A stretch of 64,000 nt of DNA from Rarobacter faecitabidus (GCF_006716265.1 NZ_VFOS01000002.1:124001-188000); one strand, 5' to 3'; shown: positions 20,174-29,737, counted from the first letter of the stretch. The notes: a model not told the origin generated them from the letters alone. Made by a program: numbers and translations.

Positions 20174-20187
20174 TGACAACGTTGCCA
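20174..20187 (-). promoter_or_regulatory. LacI-family operator upstream of the glycosidase operon
   Basis: TGACAACGTTGCCA is identical over 14 bases to the site upstream of the CBM protein gene. It is a palindrome with the CAACGTTG centre, about 150 bases before the chosen start. The rest of the 20023-20272 gap shows no gene. Confidence 0.7.
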
Positions 20188-20272
20188 TCTGCCGGATCGA
20201 GCCTAAACCTGCAGACTATGAGTGTCAATTGATCTTTCGCGAAGTGATTTATGGTCGTGGCGGTGATCGGCT

Positions 20273-23200
20273 CTATCCGATCAGGTCCGCCGGACCGTTC
20301 GCCCTGGCATGGCAAAGCAGTGCCCTGCCTGGTGCAAGGCCGGTAGCCGCCGCGATGACGTCGCGGTACGCCGCGACCTGTCGCAGGTAGGCGGCCTTCT
20401 GTTCGGGAGCGATCGCGCGGTCCGTCTTGAAATCGAGCACGTGCACTGCACCATCGGCCACGTAGACGAAGTCGGCGGTGCCGATCAGCCCTGAAACCGC
20501 CGGAGTCGCTTGATCGCCTGATTCGTCATAGCGAGCCGCACTCTGCTGCACATTGTGGGCAGACGATGTTTTCAGGCTGTCGCGGAACGAGAAGTCGGCC
20601 ACGGGTGCCTCGAACCAGTAGTTGGCAGGCTGCAGATCAAGTTCGTCCAGCCGCGCCTGGCACGAAGCCGCGAAGCGAGCAACAGTGGGAGCTGCATCGT
20701 CTTCCAGGTCCGTGTCGGCCACGGCCTTCGCCGCCGCCTGTCCAGGACTAAAACCGGCATGAGCGAGTTGCAGCGCCAGGTGAACGGCGCTGCCGAAGGC
20801 ACTACCCAGTCCTGCACCCAAATTGTTCGCGCCTACGTCGTTGCCTGCGTCACCGATCGGCGCCTCTCCCCTCGTCGTCGATGCCGACTCGCCCCCACCG
20901 AGGATGGCGGCATCGTTTCCCAGGGCGTGGGCGCGCTCAGTGACGACCTCGTAGGTCTGCGCGGGCAGGGTAGCGATTGCCGCGTCGTGGCTCGCGCGCC
21001 ACTCATCAACGGTGGGAAATGCTACGGAGGTCTCGTCCTGAAGCGCATCGCCCGGCGGCGGGGGCAAAGGCGCCCCGCGGACGATTCTCGTCGCCCAGCC
21101 GAACCGACCGTCGCTCGTCCCTCCCCGGTCGTGCGCCGCAGCGAGCGCCGCGAAGACGGGGCCGCCGACCTGTGCCTTCAGCGAGCCGTCGCGGCCAGTC
21201 GCGCACGCTGCCATGATGACGTGTGATCTGGCTCGCGTGAACGCGACGTACCAAAGACGCTCTCGTTCGGCGTCGGAGGCGATGGCAGCCGCCGAGCGAG
21301 CCGCCGCGATCCCGGCCGTCTGCAACGGAGCCTTGATCGACAGCTCGATGTCGCCGTCAGCGCTCGCGATCACGCTGTCAGATTTCACCGATTTGCTGCT
21401 CGACAGCCCCCAGAAAGCGACCACTGGGAAGGTCAGTCCCTTGGCCTGGTGGATAGTCATGACCTCGATCGCGTCACCCTCGCCTATGACGCTGGTATCG
21501 GGGGCCTTCGATTCAGGGTCGATGAGCGCCTCGAGGTGCTCCGCGAAGGAGGACAGCGCGCCACCCGTCGCGTCCTGCCAGGCGCGGGTCTCGTCGAGCA
21601 GGAACGTGTAGGCGCCCCACTGCTCGCCCGCCTGATCCCAGTCGTCGGCGATATCGAGTGCCGGGGTCTGGAACAGGATCGCCTCGACGAGCGCCACCGC
21701 GTCGTGGGCGCTAGCGCGCCAGGCGCCGAGTGTCGAGAGCGCATCTCGCACCCGGTGAACGGCGATGCGCTCGCCGCCTTCCAGCAGGGAATCATCGAGG
21801 TCGATGCCCGGGCTCCAGCGGTAGCGGCCGACCAACTGGCTCCACGCATACAGGTCGGCGTCCGAGCACGCGAGCAGGCTGGTGCGCAGCGCCTCGACCA
21901 GGGCGATCTCGTCTGTGGGATCGGCTACCGCTCGTACGATCCTCGCGACCTCGATGATCTGCGGTGTCTGATGCAGCAGCGCGGAACCCTGCACGCGGAA
22001 CGGCAAGCCCTGACGGCGCAGTTCCCGCAGCAGCGATGCGATACCCGTCTTGGCGGGAACAAGGATGGCGCAATCGCCGGGCGTGATCGGCCGGCGGATT
22101 GGCTCCCCGGTTTCTCGATCGATGCCGACTATGGCACGCCAGGGCTGCGATGCCAGGAGGGCCCTCGGTGCGTGAGCGCCACTGCCCGGCAGGTCTTGAT
22201 CGGATACGTCGAGTCCCGTGGCCGCCGCCAAAGCCGAGACGATCGCCTCCGCCTCGGCAGCACGCGCGACCTCGGACGAGATCTTGCCGGATAGGTCTAC
22301 GTGCTGCGGTACCCAATCTTCGGCGTCGGTTCCCGGACCAACGCGAAGTGCCGTGACGAGTGGGCCATAGTCGGGTTCGCTGACCTCGGCGGAATGCCAG
22401 CCCGGCGGTGACGTGAGCCCGCAGTAACCGCCATTATTGGGGTTCGCGTCCGAGAACCAGGTGGCGAACAGGTCGTTGAACCAGTCCACCAACGCCGGTT
22501 CGGAACGGAAGTTCGTGGTGAGGTCGAGTACCTGACCGGTCCCGGTCAGAGCGCCCCAGGCATCGCGAACTCGCTCGTACTGGCGCACGTCGGCGCCGCG
22601 GAACCCGTAGATCGACTGCAAGCGGTCGCCGACGACGAACAGTGATCCGGGACGAACGCGAGGCACGTCCTCACCCCCTGCGAGGTGGACGACTTCCGCG
22701 TCTTCCTCCGCGAGGAGATTCGTCACGATCCCGACCTGGCGGGCGTCGGTGTCCTGAAACTCGTCCACGAAGATGTGCCGGATCTTGGCGCGAAGCCGGC
22801 GGCGGACATCGGCCTTTGCGGGGTCGGTAAGCAGGCCGTGGGCCAGCGAGATGATGTCATCGAACATCAGCTGTCCTGTGCGTATCCGCTCGGCGCGATA
22901 CCTGTCGATCACTTCCCCCACGGGCGCCAGCCAGCGGCGCAGGAGTCTGTCGCAGAGCGACTGCTGCAGGTCCACGAGTACGGGTGCAAGCGGACTCGGG
23001 TTGTCGCCGTCCAGCATGGCATCGGTAGGACGCGCCATGTCCAGCAGGATCGGAAGGCAGGCGAGTTCGTCGAACTCCGCTTCGATCAGCGCCTCGACCA
23101 CCAGTCCGTAGTCGCGCGCCGCTCGCCACTTCCTGGCAGAGTGCTCGATCCATGCCCGCCGCAGTTCTTCGGCACCCGGATGCGACCAGGTGGCCGGGGC

Positions 23201-23782
23201 GGGGCGAAGCCGTGCCGCGGGATGAGTCACCAGACTTTCAACAACATCGCGCAGTGTCGCGCGGCTCCGCAAAGTCCGGTACATCGTGCGTGCGAGCGTC
23301 GAGTCGACCGCGTCGGTCGTCAGCGTGCTGATCGCCTCCGTCCACAGCCGGGACATCATCGCGCCATGAGCGGCATCGTCCATGACGTCGATCTCCGGCG
23401 GGCAACCGGCCTCGAGCGGATACTCGCGCAAGATGGACAGTGCGAACGAGTGGATCGTACCGATCCGCATCAGATCGAGGTCGGCGAGCACGGCTTCCCA
23501 CCGTGCACGATCGGGGGACCGGTCCCGCCTCGCCACCAGTTCGAGTCGCAACCGGCCTTTCAGTTCGGCGGCGGCCTTTTCGGTGAAGGTGACCGCCGCG
23601 ATCTCGGGGAGCCGCAGGCCCTCGTTGTCCTCCAGCAGTCCCACGATGGCATCTACCAGCGTCTTCGTCTTGCCCGTACCGGCACCAGCGTTCAAGAAGA
23701 CCGTCGCCGTGCCAGGGTGCACGGCAGCGTGGCGATTGTCCGCGTCCGCGAGCCCGCTCCGGACATCGTTCCCCAGCGTCAT
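20273..23782 (-). CDS. UvrD/RecB-like ATP-dependent helicase with C-terminal PD-(D/E)XK nuclease (AddA/AdnB-like)
   Basis: A 1169-residue superfamily 1A motor. Walker A AGAGTGKT lies near residues 33-40 and Walker B VDEFQDTD near 335. TNFRSEPALVDWFN (motif IV area) and DAIEVMTIHQAKGLTFPVV (motif V) follow, then the LWYVAFTRAR helicase motif VI. The C-terminal 120 residues form a RecB-type nuclease with the signature VLDFKTD. With the upstream partner it should form the two-subunit end-resection machine that processes double-strand breaks for RecA loading, the role of AddAB in Firmicutes and AdnAB in mycobacteria. It overlaps the upstream gene by four bases. Confidence 0.92.
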   Translation of the reverse strand: MTLGNDVRSGLADADNRHAAVHPGTATVFLNAGAGTGKTKTLVDAIVGLLEDNEGLRLPEIAAVTFTEKAAAELKGRLRLELVARRDRSPDRARWEAVLADLDLMRIGTIHSFALSILREYPLEAGCPPEIDVMDDAAHGAMMSRLWTEAISTLTTDAVDSTLARTMYRTLRSRATLRDVVESLVTHPAARLRPAPATWSHPGAEELRRAWIEHSARKWRAARDYGLVVEALIEAEFDELACLPILLDMARPTDAMLDGDNPSPLAPVLVDLQQSLCDRLLRRWLAPVGEVIDRYRAERIRTGQLMFDDIISLAHGLLTDPAKADVRRRLRAKIRHIFVDEFQDTDARQVGIVTNLLAEEDAEVVHLAGGEDVPRVRPGSLFVVGDRLQSIYGFRGADVRQYERVRDAWGALTGTGQVLDLTTNFRSEPALVDWFNDLFATWFSDANPNNGGYCGLTSPPGWHSAEVSEPDYGPLVTALRVGPGTDAEDWVPQHVDLSGKISSEVARAAEAEAIVSALAAATGLDVSDQDLPGSGAHAPRALLASQPWRAIVGIDRETGEPIRRPITPGDCAILVPAKTGIASLLRELRRQGLPFRVQGSALLHQTPQIIEVARIVRAVADPTDEIALVEALRTSLLACSDADLYAWSQLVGRYRWSPGIDLDDSLLEGGERIAVHRVRDALSTLGAWRASAHDAVALVEAILFQTPALDIADDWDQAGEQWGAYTFLLDETRAWQDATGGALSSFAEHLEALIDPESKAPDTSVIGEGDAIEVMTIHQAKGLTFPVVAFWGLSSSKSVKSDSVIASADGDIELSIKAPLQTAGIAAARSAAAIASDAERERLWYVAFTRARSHVIMAACATGRDGSLKAQVGGPVFAALAAAHDRGGTSDGRFGWATRIVRGAPLPPPPGDALQDETSVAFPTVDEWRASHDAAIATLPAQTYEVVTERAHALGNDAAILGGGESASTTRGEAPIGDAGNDVGANNLGAGLGSAFGSAVHLALQLAHAGFSPGQAAAKAVADTDLEDDAAPTVARFAASCQARLDELDLQPANYWFEAPVADFSFRDSLKTSSAHNVQQSAARYDESGDQATPAVSGLIGTADFVYVADGAVHVLDFKTDRAIAPEQKAAYLRQVAAYRDVIAAATGLAPGRALLCHARANGPADLIG

Positions 23783-26760
23783 GATTCAACTCCTGAGCGG
23801 TTGAAATCGGTGGTCTCGTCGGAGCGCAACTCCAGCCATGCCTCCGCGAGAGCGTCGGCATGCGCCTGCGCGGCATCGAAGACTCCGACGTGGCATGCGG
23901 CGCAGTAGGCATGCGACCGCCCGCCAATGCCGATGGGCGCATAGAATCCGGCCGCGAAACCGGCATCGATCTCGTTCATCAACTGGTCGAATGCTTCTTC
24001 GGCATCCGCTGTGACCGTCATCTCCGCCTTTCGCAGGTCGCCGCGGGCGTCGAACACGTGGTAGCCGATCGTCCAAGACCGGGGGCATAGCGCGGCGATA
24101 TCGGCATCCGCGCGCACGGCGGCGAGGTAGATGCCCGGTTGCACCAGCTTTCCGCCTGCGGTGAGGTCGGCGAATGACCCGGCACGCGCCGGGTCGCGGA
24201 AGTCCTTATACGTGTCCGGGTTTGCCGTCTTGTAGTCGACCACGCGTGCGGCCCTACCGTCCGGAGTGTCGTAAACGTCCACGCGGTCGATCGATCCGCG
24301 CAGGTTCAGCGCGCGACCCGACTCGCGCACGGTGTAGGAAACCGGCCGTCCGGCAGCGCGGCCGAACGCTCGCTCCCCGCTGATCGGACCGGGCGAGCCG
24401 TCAGCCACGTCACTTCCGCCCAGCATCGCCGACACATCGAGGCACCACTCGTCCACAGCGTGATGGATGCGCTCCTTGAGCACCTCCCACGCAAAACCGT
24501 CACCGACGGCGAAGGACGCCTCGAAGGACGCGATCGATGCGGACTCGAACTCGTAGGCGCACCTGCGCAGCTCATCGACGTCCCGAATCCTGCCCGACGT
24601 CCATTCGGCCGTAACGAGCTCAAAGATCTTGTGGACGAGGCTCCCGCGGTCCTTCGCCTTGACCTCGTCCGCGTTCTCGGGGCGATCCAGTCGCGTGGCC
24701 CCCACCACCTTCTCCACGAGGTAGGCATGCGGGCAGGTGAGGTAGTTCTCCAGTGCGGACGCGGAATACTCGTCCGCTACCCCGCCCGAATGATCGCGGA
24801 CGTACCGACGGCCCGCCTCCGGAACGTATCCGTTCCACTCGCTGAGAAGACCGGCATCGCGCGCATTGCGGCAGTCGCGCGAGCGTTCGACGTGATCCGT
24901 GCCGGGACGCTTGCCCGCAAGCCCGGATGCGAGTCGGAAGTGGTGTTCGTTCACCAGCCATCCGTCGTGAGACCCATCGGATGCTGCCTCCCGGATCACC
25001 TGGGCGATGCCCCCCACGCGCACCACCCTGTCGGGCTTCGCGGCGGGAACCCGATCGAGGTAGCGGCTCGCGAACTGCTCGACGTTGGAGCGAAGCGAAT
25101 CGCGCGCGTAACTCACAGTGACGGCGCGGGCGGCACGCAGGGCGGTGCGCCAGTCCTCCCCCTGCTCGGCGATGCGATCGGACACCGTACTGAGGCCGGT
25201 CACCTGCTGCCGTTCGGCGTCGGGCAATAGGGGGTCTTCCGCGGGCACGGTGGGGCACGAACCCTCGCCCGCTCCGAGAACGAACAGATGATCCAGGTCC
25301 AGCGACCGCATCTGCGCGACGGTACCCACGACCACGCGCGAGCGCGGAGCCGAATTGGCGTTCACGCCGACGTTCAGCGAGCGAGAAAGTAGTTCGGCTG
25401 CGCCGCGGGCGGACGATGGCAGGGGCATGCCGTGGTCACGCCACTGCCGCGCTAGCGTGTCGATGACCGTTCGCGCGCCGGCCTCCGCAGGGTCGGAGTC
25501 GCGGGCCACCAGCGCAAGGGCCGCCAGCAATTGCGCCCCGAGTTGACGGTAGTTACCGCTAGCCGCGGTAGCGAGACGCGCGCACGTGCCGACCAGTTCT
25601 GCCGTCGCATCACGCTGCTCGACGCGCCACTGTTCTTCGTCCGCTGCGCCGTCTTCGATCAGGTTCAGGCGCGTCCAGTCGTCCCCGCCAGCCACAGCGG
25701 CAGACCGGCGTGTGGCCACCCCGCCGTCGTCGAATCCCGTGCGCCGGGTCAGGTTCTCGAATGCCGCGAACCGCAGCCGGAAGCCGTTCACGGTGATCAG
25801 CCCCGGCTCGACCACGGCACTGATCTGATCGCGGCGCAGGTCCGGTGTCACCGCGATCATCGCCAGCGCCGTGCGTGCAGTGCGGGTCTCCAGCAGGGTG
25901 CGGCCAGTGAGACCGTGCCAGGGGATGCCCGCCGCGTCGAGGAGGTGCGCTACCTCGCGGGCGTAGATGCTCGGGTCACTCAGTGCGATACCGATGCCAC
26001 CACTACCCGGCCCGGCGGCGAGGACACGCTGAATGACCGCCAGTGCCTCCGCAAGCGGATGTGCCGCCTCGATCACCGTATGGATCCGTTGGGTGGACTC
26101 GGCCAGAGCGACGACCTCTGTGCGCGAGTTAAGCGCGGCAATGACGGGGCCGAAACCGGCTCGTGTGCCATGCCGCAAAGTCGCCTCGTGCGCGACGATC
26201 GAACCCAAGCTCGCGTGCGCGCTGTCGCCCTGCAGACGGACCGAGGCATCCCCGATCCAGTCATGGGCCAGGGCACCCGACAGCGACCCTGCCATCTCCC
26301 GGCAGGCAGTCAGCACGATGGAACTCACCCCCGATTGGGTTGCGGGCCACTCGTCCACCGGAATCCGCGAAAGCTCGCGGAAGACCCGCGCGACCGCCGC
26401 GACGGTGCTGACCTCACGGCGCACGTCTCCGAAGTCCTCGATGGCTCCGCACGTGTGCGCGGCGGCAAGCAGGATCTCCTGGTCCTGCGCGACCGAGACG
26501 CTCGAGAATCGTTCGACTAGCGTGCCGAGCGTGATCGGCTCGACATTGAATATGGGCGCATTAGCGGCCAGGACCCGGAGCAGATGCCGCCCGGCCGCGG
26601 GCGAATCGACGATGACGGTGATGCGTCCCAGCGGATCGACCGCGCGAAGTTGGTGGACGCGCGCGGCCACGAGTTCGACGTCCGTGCGCACGGACCCCGG
26701 CGCGATCTCGCGATCGTCTTCTACCGACCGCGCGCCTGTTTCACGTGCAACGTCGCCCAT
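23779..26760 (-). CDS. PD-(D/E)XK nuclease family protein (AddB/AdnA-like partner)
   Basis: About 993 residues. The ATG at 26760 is chosen because AAAGGAGG lies five bases upstream; the frame stays open 17 codons further. The N-terminal half has a degenerate helicase fold: no GKT Walker A is visible where the first strand reads ITVIVDSPAAGRHLL. The C-terminal third carries the nuclease with RGSIDRVDVYD and RVVDYKTANP. Candidate Fe-S cysteines are one in NYLTCPHAY and two in YCAACHVGVFD; the fourth cysteine of the AddB pattern (C-x5 after the pair) is Asp here. Coupling with the downstream motor gene supports the complex. Confidence 0.88.
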   Translation of the reverse strand: MGDVARETGARSVEDDREIAPGSVRTDVELVAARVHQLRAVDPLGRITVIVDSPAAGRHLLRVLAANAPIFNVEPITLGTLVERFSSVSVAQDQEILLAAAHTCGAIEDFGDVRREVSTVAAVARVFRELSRIPVDEWPATQSGVSSIVLTACREMAGSLSGALAHDWIGDASVRLQGDSAHASLGSIVAHEATLRHGTRAGFGPVIAALNSRTEVVALAESTQRIHTVIEAAHPLAEALAVIQRVLAAGPGSGGIGIALSDPSIYAREVAHLLDAAGIPWHGLTGRTLLETRTARTALAMIAVTPDLRRDQISAVVEPGLITVNGFRLRFAAFENLTRRTGFDDGGVATRRSAAVAGGDDWTRLNLIEDGAADEEQWRVEQRDATAELVGTCARLATAASGNYRQLGAQLLAALALVARDSDPAEAGARTVIDTLARQWRDHGMPLPSSARGAAELLSRSLNVGVNANSAPRSRVVVGTVAQMRSLDLDHLFVLGAGEGSCPTVPAEDPLLPDAERQQVTGLSTVSDRIAEQGEDWRTALRAARAVTVSYARDSLRSNVEQFASRYLDRVPAAKPDRVVRVGGIAQVIREAASDGSHDGWLVNEHHFRLASGLAGKRPGTDHVERSRDCRNARDAGLLSEWNGYVPEAGRRYVRDHSGGVADEYSASALENYLTCPHAYLVEKVVGATRLDRPENADEVKAKDRGSLVHKIFELVTAEWTSGRIRDVDELRRCAYEFESASIASFEASFAVGDGFAWEVLKERIHHAVDEWCLDVSAMLGGSDVADGSPGPISGERAFGRAAGRPVSYTVRESGRALNLRGSIDRVDVYDTPDGRAARVVDYKTANPDTYKDFRDPARAGSFADLTAGGKLVQPGIYLAAVRADADIAALCPRSWTIGYHVFDARGDLRKAEMTVTADAEEAFDQLMNEIDAGFAAGFYAPIGIGGRSHAYCAACHVGVFDAAQAHADALAEAWLELRSDETTDFNRSGVES

Positions 26761-26851
26761 CCTCGCCTCCTTTGTCCGACTCCTCACGAGGGTAGCCGCT
26801 GGCTCGGACACATCCGCGAATAGTGCCCGTCCAGGGTCGGCATCCTGGCAT

Positions 26852-26874
26852 CGCCGACTTATCCACAGTCGGCG
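26852..26874. repeat. 8-bp inverted repeat enclosing a DnaA-box sequence
   Basis: CGCCGACT and AGTCGGCG flank a seven-base loop, and the middle reads TTATCCACA, a perfect DnaA box (26859-26867). It lies in the short divergent gap between the helicase-nuclease operon and the small membrane protein. A second exact TTATCCACA occurs at 29748. Confidence 0.55.
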
Positions 26875-26896
26875 CGCGCACTCTTGGAATCCCCAG

Positions 26897-26902
26897 TACT
26901 AT
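26897..26902 (+). promoter_or_regulatory. -10 box TACTAT of a leaderless promoter
   Basis: TACTAT is followed by six bases and then the ATG at 26909. No Shine-Dalgarno sequence is present. Confidence 0.5.
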
Positions 26903-26908
26903 CTCCGC

Positions 26909-27313
26909 ATGAGCAAGGAAACCGCTACCACAACTCCCGTGACCGATCCCACGGGCCTCCTGCGCACCCCCATCGGCAACCCCGCGCAACTGCGTGAGCC
27001 GACCAGCCGAGACCGGACGCGCGCGACGATCTCGGTGTCGGTGCTCGCAGTGGCCTACATCGTCGTCGCCGTGTCGCTGATAGGCCTTCGATCGCAGCTG
27101 GCGGCCAGCGATGAGGAGGGTCTCGGTGCACTGGCCGGCCTCGTGGCCGGCTTGGCGGGACTGGGGACTGGCATCGCCTTGGCCATCGTGCCGCTGGTCC
27201 TGGGAATCATTCAGGTACGGCAGACGCAGCGTCAGTTCAACTTCACCGTGATTGTCCTCTCGATCATGGTGCCCCTGACCGCGGTCCTCGGATTCTTCCT
27301 GGTGCTCGGCTGA
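26909..27313 (+). CDS. Small membrane protein, unknown function
   Basis: A 134-residue protein starting MSKETATTTPV; the frame is open far upstream on the antisense of the nuclease gene, but the -10 box spacing supports this ATG. A hydrophilic N-terminus of about 40 residues precedes three membrane segments (about 43-62, 73-97 and 108-132), the middle one glycine-rich (GLVAGLAGLGTGIALAIV). I do not recognise the family. It lies between the recombination operon and nhaA, with a hairpin after its stop. Confidence 0.75.
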   Translation: MSKETATTTPVTDPTGLLRTPIGNPAQLREPTSRDRTRATISVSVLAVAYIVVAVSLIGLRSQLAASDEEGLGALAGLVAGLAGLGTGIALAIVPLVLGIIQVRQTQRQFNFTVIVLSIMVPLTAVLGFFLVLG

Positions 27314-27341
27314 GCCGAACACGCCCCAGCACATCCACACT

Positions 27342-27369
27342 GACGGGCGGCGATCCCGCCACGCCCGTC
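27342..27369 (+). terminator. Hairpin after the small membrane protein gene
   Basis: GACGGGC pairs with GCCCGTC, with an inner GGCG/CGCC stem. There is no T-run. It lies 28 bases after the stop and before the nhaA promoter. Confidence 0.5.
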
Positions 27370-27409
27370 GGTTAGGCACCCTCGCCCCCGTCTAGGGCAG
27401 GCCATCGCC

Positions 27410-27415
27410 TAGGAT
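27410..27415 (+). promoter_or_regulatory. -10 box TAGGAT before nhaA
   Basis: TAGGAT is a common actinobacterial -10 form. Transcription would start near 27422. This excludes the ATG at 27414 and favours the downstream ATG at 27501. Confidence 0.4.
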
Positions 27416-27500
27416 GGACGCAGGCGTGTCGGGAAGTCTGGTCGACTCGGCCCTGATCCATCGGGCCGGAATCCCGTCGCCGACCCCTCATGGATGCGCT

Positions 27501-28796
27501 ATGCCAGACACGTCAGCACAACCGGCACCCCGCCGCGAGCGCACACCGCCCACCTCCCCACTCACCAGGCTGAGCCGCCTTCTGCGCATGGACGTGGTGG
27601 GCGGCGGGCTACTCGTCCTCGCTGCTGGGCTCGGGATGATCTGGGCGAACTCGCCGTGGTCCGCGGCCTACGAATCCCTGCGGGACGCGCGGTTAGGCTA
27701 CGCGCCGTGGCATCTCGATCTGAGCGTCGGCCAGTGGGCCTCGGACGGACTGCTGACGGTATTCTTCTTCGTCGTCGGGCTGGAACTCGTGCGCGAATTC
27801 ACGAACGGGGAACTGCGCCATCCGCGCATCGCCGCCACCCCGATCATCGCCGCTGCGGGCGGTGTCGCCGTGCCCGCACTGATCTACCTGCTGCTCGCAG
27901 GGAACGATCTGCGCGCCGGGTGGGCAATCCCCACGGCGACCGACATTGCCTTCGCCGTTGCAGTGCTCGCTCTGGTGGGGCGGTGGCTACCGGGATCGCT
28001 ACGCGTCTTCCTCCTGACGCTTGCCGTGGTCGACGATCTGATCGCGATCGTGATCATCGCGTTCGTCTACACCGATCAGATCCGGGTGGCTCCGCTGGCG
28101 ATCTCGCTCGCCCTGGTGACGTTGTTCGGGGTCCTGGCGCGCCGTTTCCGCCGGCTGTTGGCGCGCCGTCGCTGGGCGGCATGGGCATTGCTCGCGCCGA
28201 TCGGCGTTGCCGCCTGGGCATTCATGCACGCGAGCGGCATCCACGCGACGATCGCGGGGGTCCTGCTGGGCCTGTGCGTACCAGCGCAGCCGATTGAGGA
28301 CGAGGCCCGCGCCGCGACCCCGGCGAGGTCAGGACCGAGCCTCGCGGACCAGTTTGAGCACCGATTCTCGCCATTGTCCGCAGGGCTTGCCGTCCCGGTC
28401 TTCGCACTCTTCGCCGCGGGCGTCGCGATCGGCGGACGCGCCGGTGTGGCATCGGCTCTCACCGATCCCGTGACGCTGGCCGTGACGGCCGCCCTGGTGA
28501 TCGGCAAGCCCGCCGGAATCCTGGCCGCGACGTTCCTCGCGACTCGCGGCAGACGCGGTCTGACGCTGAACATGGCCTGGGCGGATCTGCTGGGGCTCGG
28601 GTTGCTGAGCGGCATCGGTTTCACCGTGTCGCTACTGGTCAGCCAGCTCGCTTTCGCGCCAGGCAGTCCCGCACTCGATCATTCCCGGCTGGCCGTGCTG
28701 GGCGCGTCGCTCGTGGCGGCGACCGCCGGCGCAATCGTGCTCGCCTTGCGCGGCCGCCACTACAGGTTGGCGCCGCCAGCGCGCGAAGCGTCATGA
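27501..28796 (+). CDS. nhaA: Na+/H+ antiporter NhaA
   Basis: A 431-residue electroneutral-to-electrogenic sodium/proton exchanger of the inner membrane, used for pH and sodium homeostasis. The chosen ATG gives MPDTSAQPAPRR followed by the usual first helix. Family signatures are WANSPWSAAY, FFFVVGLELVREF, TATDIAFAVAVLAL, and VVDDLIAIVIIAF with the paired aspartates that bind and transfer the ion. Near the end, ADLLGLGLLSGIGFTVSLL matches the last helices. The total fits the 390-440 residues usual for NhaA. It appears monocistronic, with a hairpin 97 bases downstream. Confidence 0.96.
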   Translation: MPDTSAQPAPRRERTPPTSPLTRLSRLLRMDVVGGGLLVLAAGLGMIWANSPWSAAYESLRDARLGYAPWHLDLSVGQWASDGLLTVFFFVVGLELVREFTNGELRHPRIAATPIIAAAGGVAVPALIYLLLAGNDLRAGWAIPTATDIAFAVAVLALVGRWLPGSLRVFLLTLAVVDDLIAIVIIAFVYTDQIRVAPLAISLALVTLFGVLARRFRRLLARRRWAAWALLAPIGVAAWAFMHASGIHATIAGVLLGLCVPAQPIEDEARAATPARSGPSLADQFEHRFSPLSAGLAVPVFALFAAGVAIGGRAGVASALTDPVTLAVTAALVIGKPAGILAATFLATRGRRGLTLNMAWADLLGLGLLSGIGFTVSLLVSQLAFAPGSPALDHSRLAVLGASLVAATAGAIVLALRGRHYRLAPPAREAS

Positions 28797-28892
28797 GGTC
28801 GGCCTCGGCTGCGCCAAGTCCACCGGTAGCCGTGCCACCCGCGCCCAAAGCGCCATGAGAGTGTTCAGCGCTACGACGCCGCGATGAGCGTT

Positions 28893-28916
28893 GTCCGCCG
28901 TCTGCGCTAGGCGGAC
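28893..28916. terminator. Hairpin between nhaA and the DUF4342 gene
   Basis: GTCCGCC pairs with GGCGGAC around a ten-base loop, in the gap between convergent genes. The right arm is part of a direct repeat, TAGGCGGACTCG, that recurs 20 bases on. Confidence 0.45.
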
Positions 28917-28925
28917 TCGCGAACG

Positions 28926-29267
28926 TTAGGCGGACTCGTCCCCGCTCGATTCGGCAGGCGCCGCAGGATCCTTCACCTCGCCGTCGAACACGGTCCCCTC
29001 GCCCGGTCGGCCCTCCCGCTCGACGCCGATCGTCACCTGCGTGAGCAGAGCGGCCACCGCACCGACCGCGACGAGCGCCGGTGCGACGAGGGCGGCGACG
29101 CCCGTCACGGCCAGTCCCGTGTTGAGCGGCAGTTCAAGGAGCGTGTCGCCGCGATCGTTCTTGATAAAGACGCGACGCACGTTGCCCGCCTGAATGAGTT
29201 CGCGCACCTTCGCGAGAACCGCATCGCCGCTGATCTTGAATTCCTCGTACCAGGTCTTGCCCGCCAT
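28926..29267 (-). CDS. DUF4342 domain-containing protein
   Basis: A 113-residue protein. The N-terminal half (KTWYEEFKISGDAVLAKVRE, then AGNVRRVFIKNDRGDTLLELPL) matches DUF4342, a small domain of unknown function often found with phage-shock or ubiquitin-associated-like N-termini. A hydrophobic glycine/alanine segment (about 50-80) may insert in the membrane, and the tail is acidic and serine-rich. GGCGGAGCG lies just before the start as a possible ribosome site. It is divergent from the VanZ-like gene, with a gap of about 100 bases. Confidence 0.85.
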   Translation of the reverse strand: MAGKTWYEEFKISGDAVLAKVRELIQAGNVRRVFIKNDRGDTLLELPLNTGLAVTGVAALVAPALVAVGAVAALLTQVTIGVEREGRPGEGTVFDGEVKDPAAPAESSGDESA

Positions 29268-29368
29268 CGCTCCGCCTTTCCTCGGTTCCTTCCATTATCG
29301 GCGCCATTCGCAAAGCACGCTGAAAATCCGAACCGGCTGCCGCCCCTTCGCATGCCACACTGTTGGGC

Positions 29369-29737
29369 GTGATCGCCATACCACCGGGCTCGCTTCGGAT
29401 GCGCTGGATCCTGTTCGTCTGCGCGGGGATCGTCCAGTTGATTGCGTTGTACTCGCCATCGGGGCCGAGCGCGGGCGCGGGCATTCCCCACCTCGACAAG
29501 GCCGGCCATTTCGCCATGTTCGCCGCGGTGGCACTGACCGCTGGTTGGCTCGGGTTCCGCCCTTGGTTGATCGCTGCGGCCCTGTTGATCAATGCCGCGA
29601 TCTCCGAAATCTGGCAAGGGTTATTCCTTCCCCATCGCAGCGGCGACCCCGTCGATTTCCTCGCCGATGCCGCTGGCATCGCGGCGGGGTTGGCCCTCGC
29701 CCGGTGGACGATTTCTCCGTCGCGCTCGCCGAAGTGA
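29369..29737 (+). CDS. VanZ-like family membrane protein
   Basis: About 122 residues from the GTG at 29369; a TTG two codons earlier is possible. It has four membrane segments: WILFVCAGIVQLIALYS, the helix after LDKAGHFAMFAAVAL, WLIAAALLINAAI and a C-terminal glycine/alanine helix. The conserved 'DKxxHFxxF' and 'EIxQ...R.gdpxDfxaDaaGi' signatures of VanZ-like proteins are present. VanZ confers low-level teicoplanin resistance in enterococci; the role of the broad family is unknown. CACACT, seven bases before the GTG, may be a leaderless -10 box. Confidence 0.85.
   Translation: MIAIPPGSLRMRWILFVCAGIVQLIALYSPSGPSAGAGIPHLDKAGHFAMFAAVALTAGWLGFRPWLIAAALLINAAISEIWQGLFLPHRSGDPVDFLADAAGIAAGLALARWTISPSRSPK

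Noticed and set aside
26859-26867. Possible replication origin
   Set aside because: Only isolated DnaA boxes, no cluster, no dnaA/dnaN genes nearby.
27414-27500. Longer NhaA start at 27414
   Set aside because: The ATG overlaps the TAGGAT -10 box and the extra 29 residues do not match the family; the ATG at 27501 gives a normal N-terminus.
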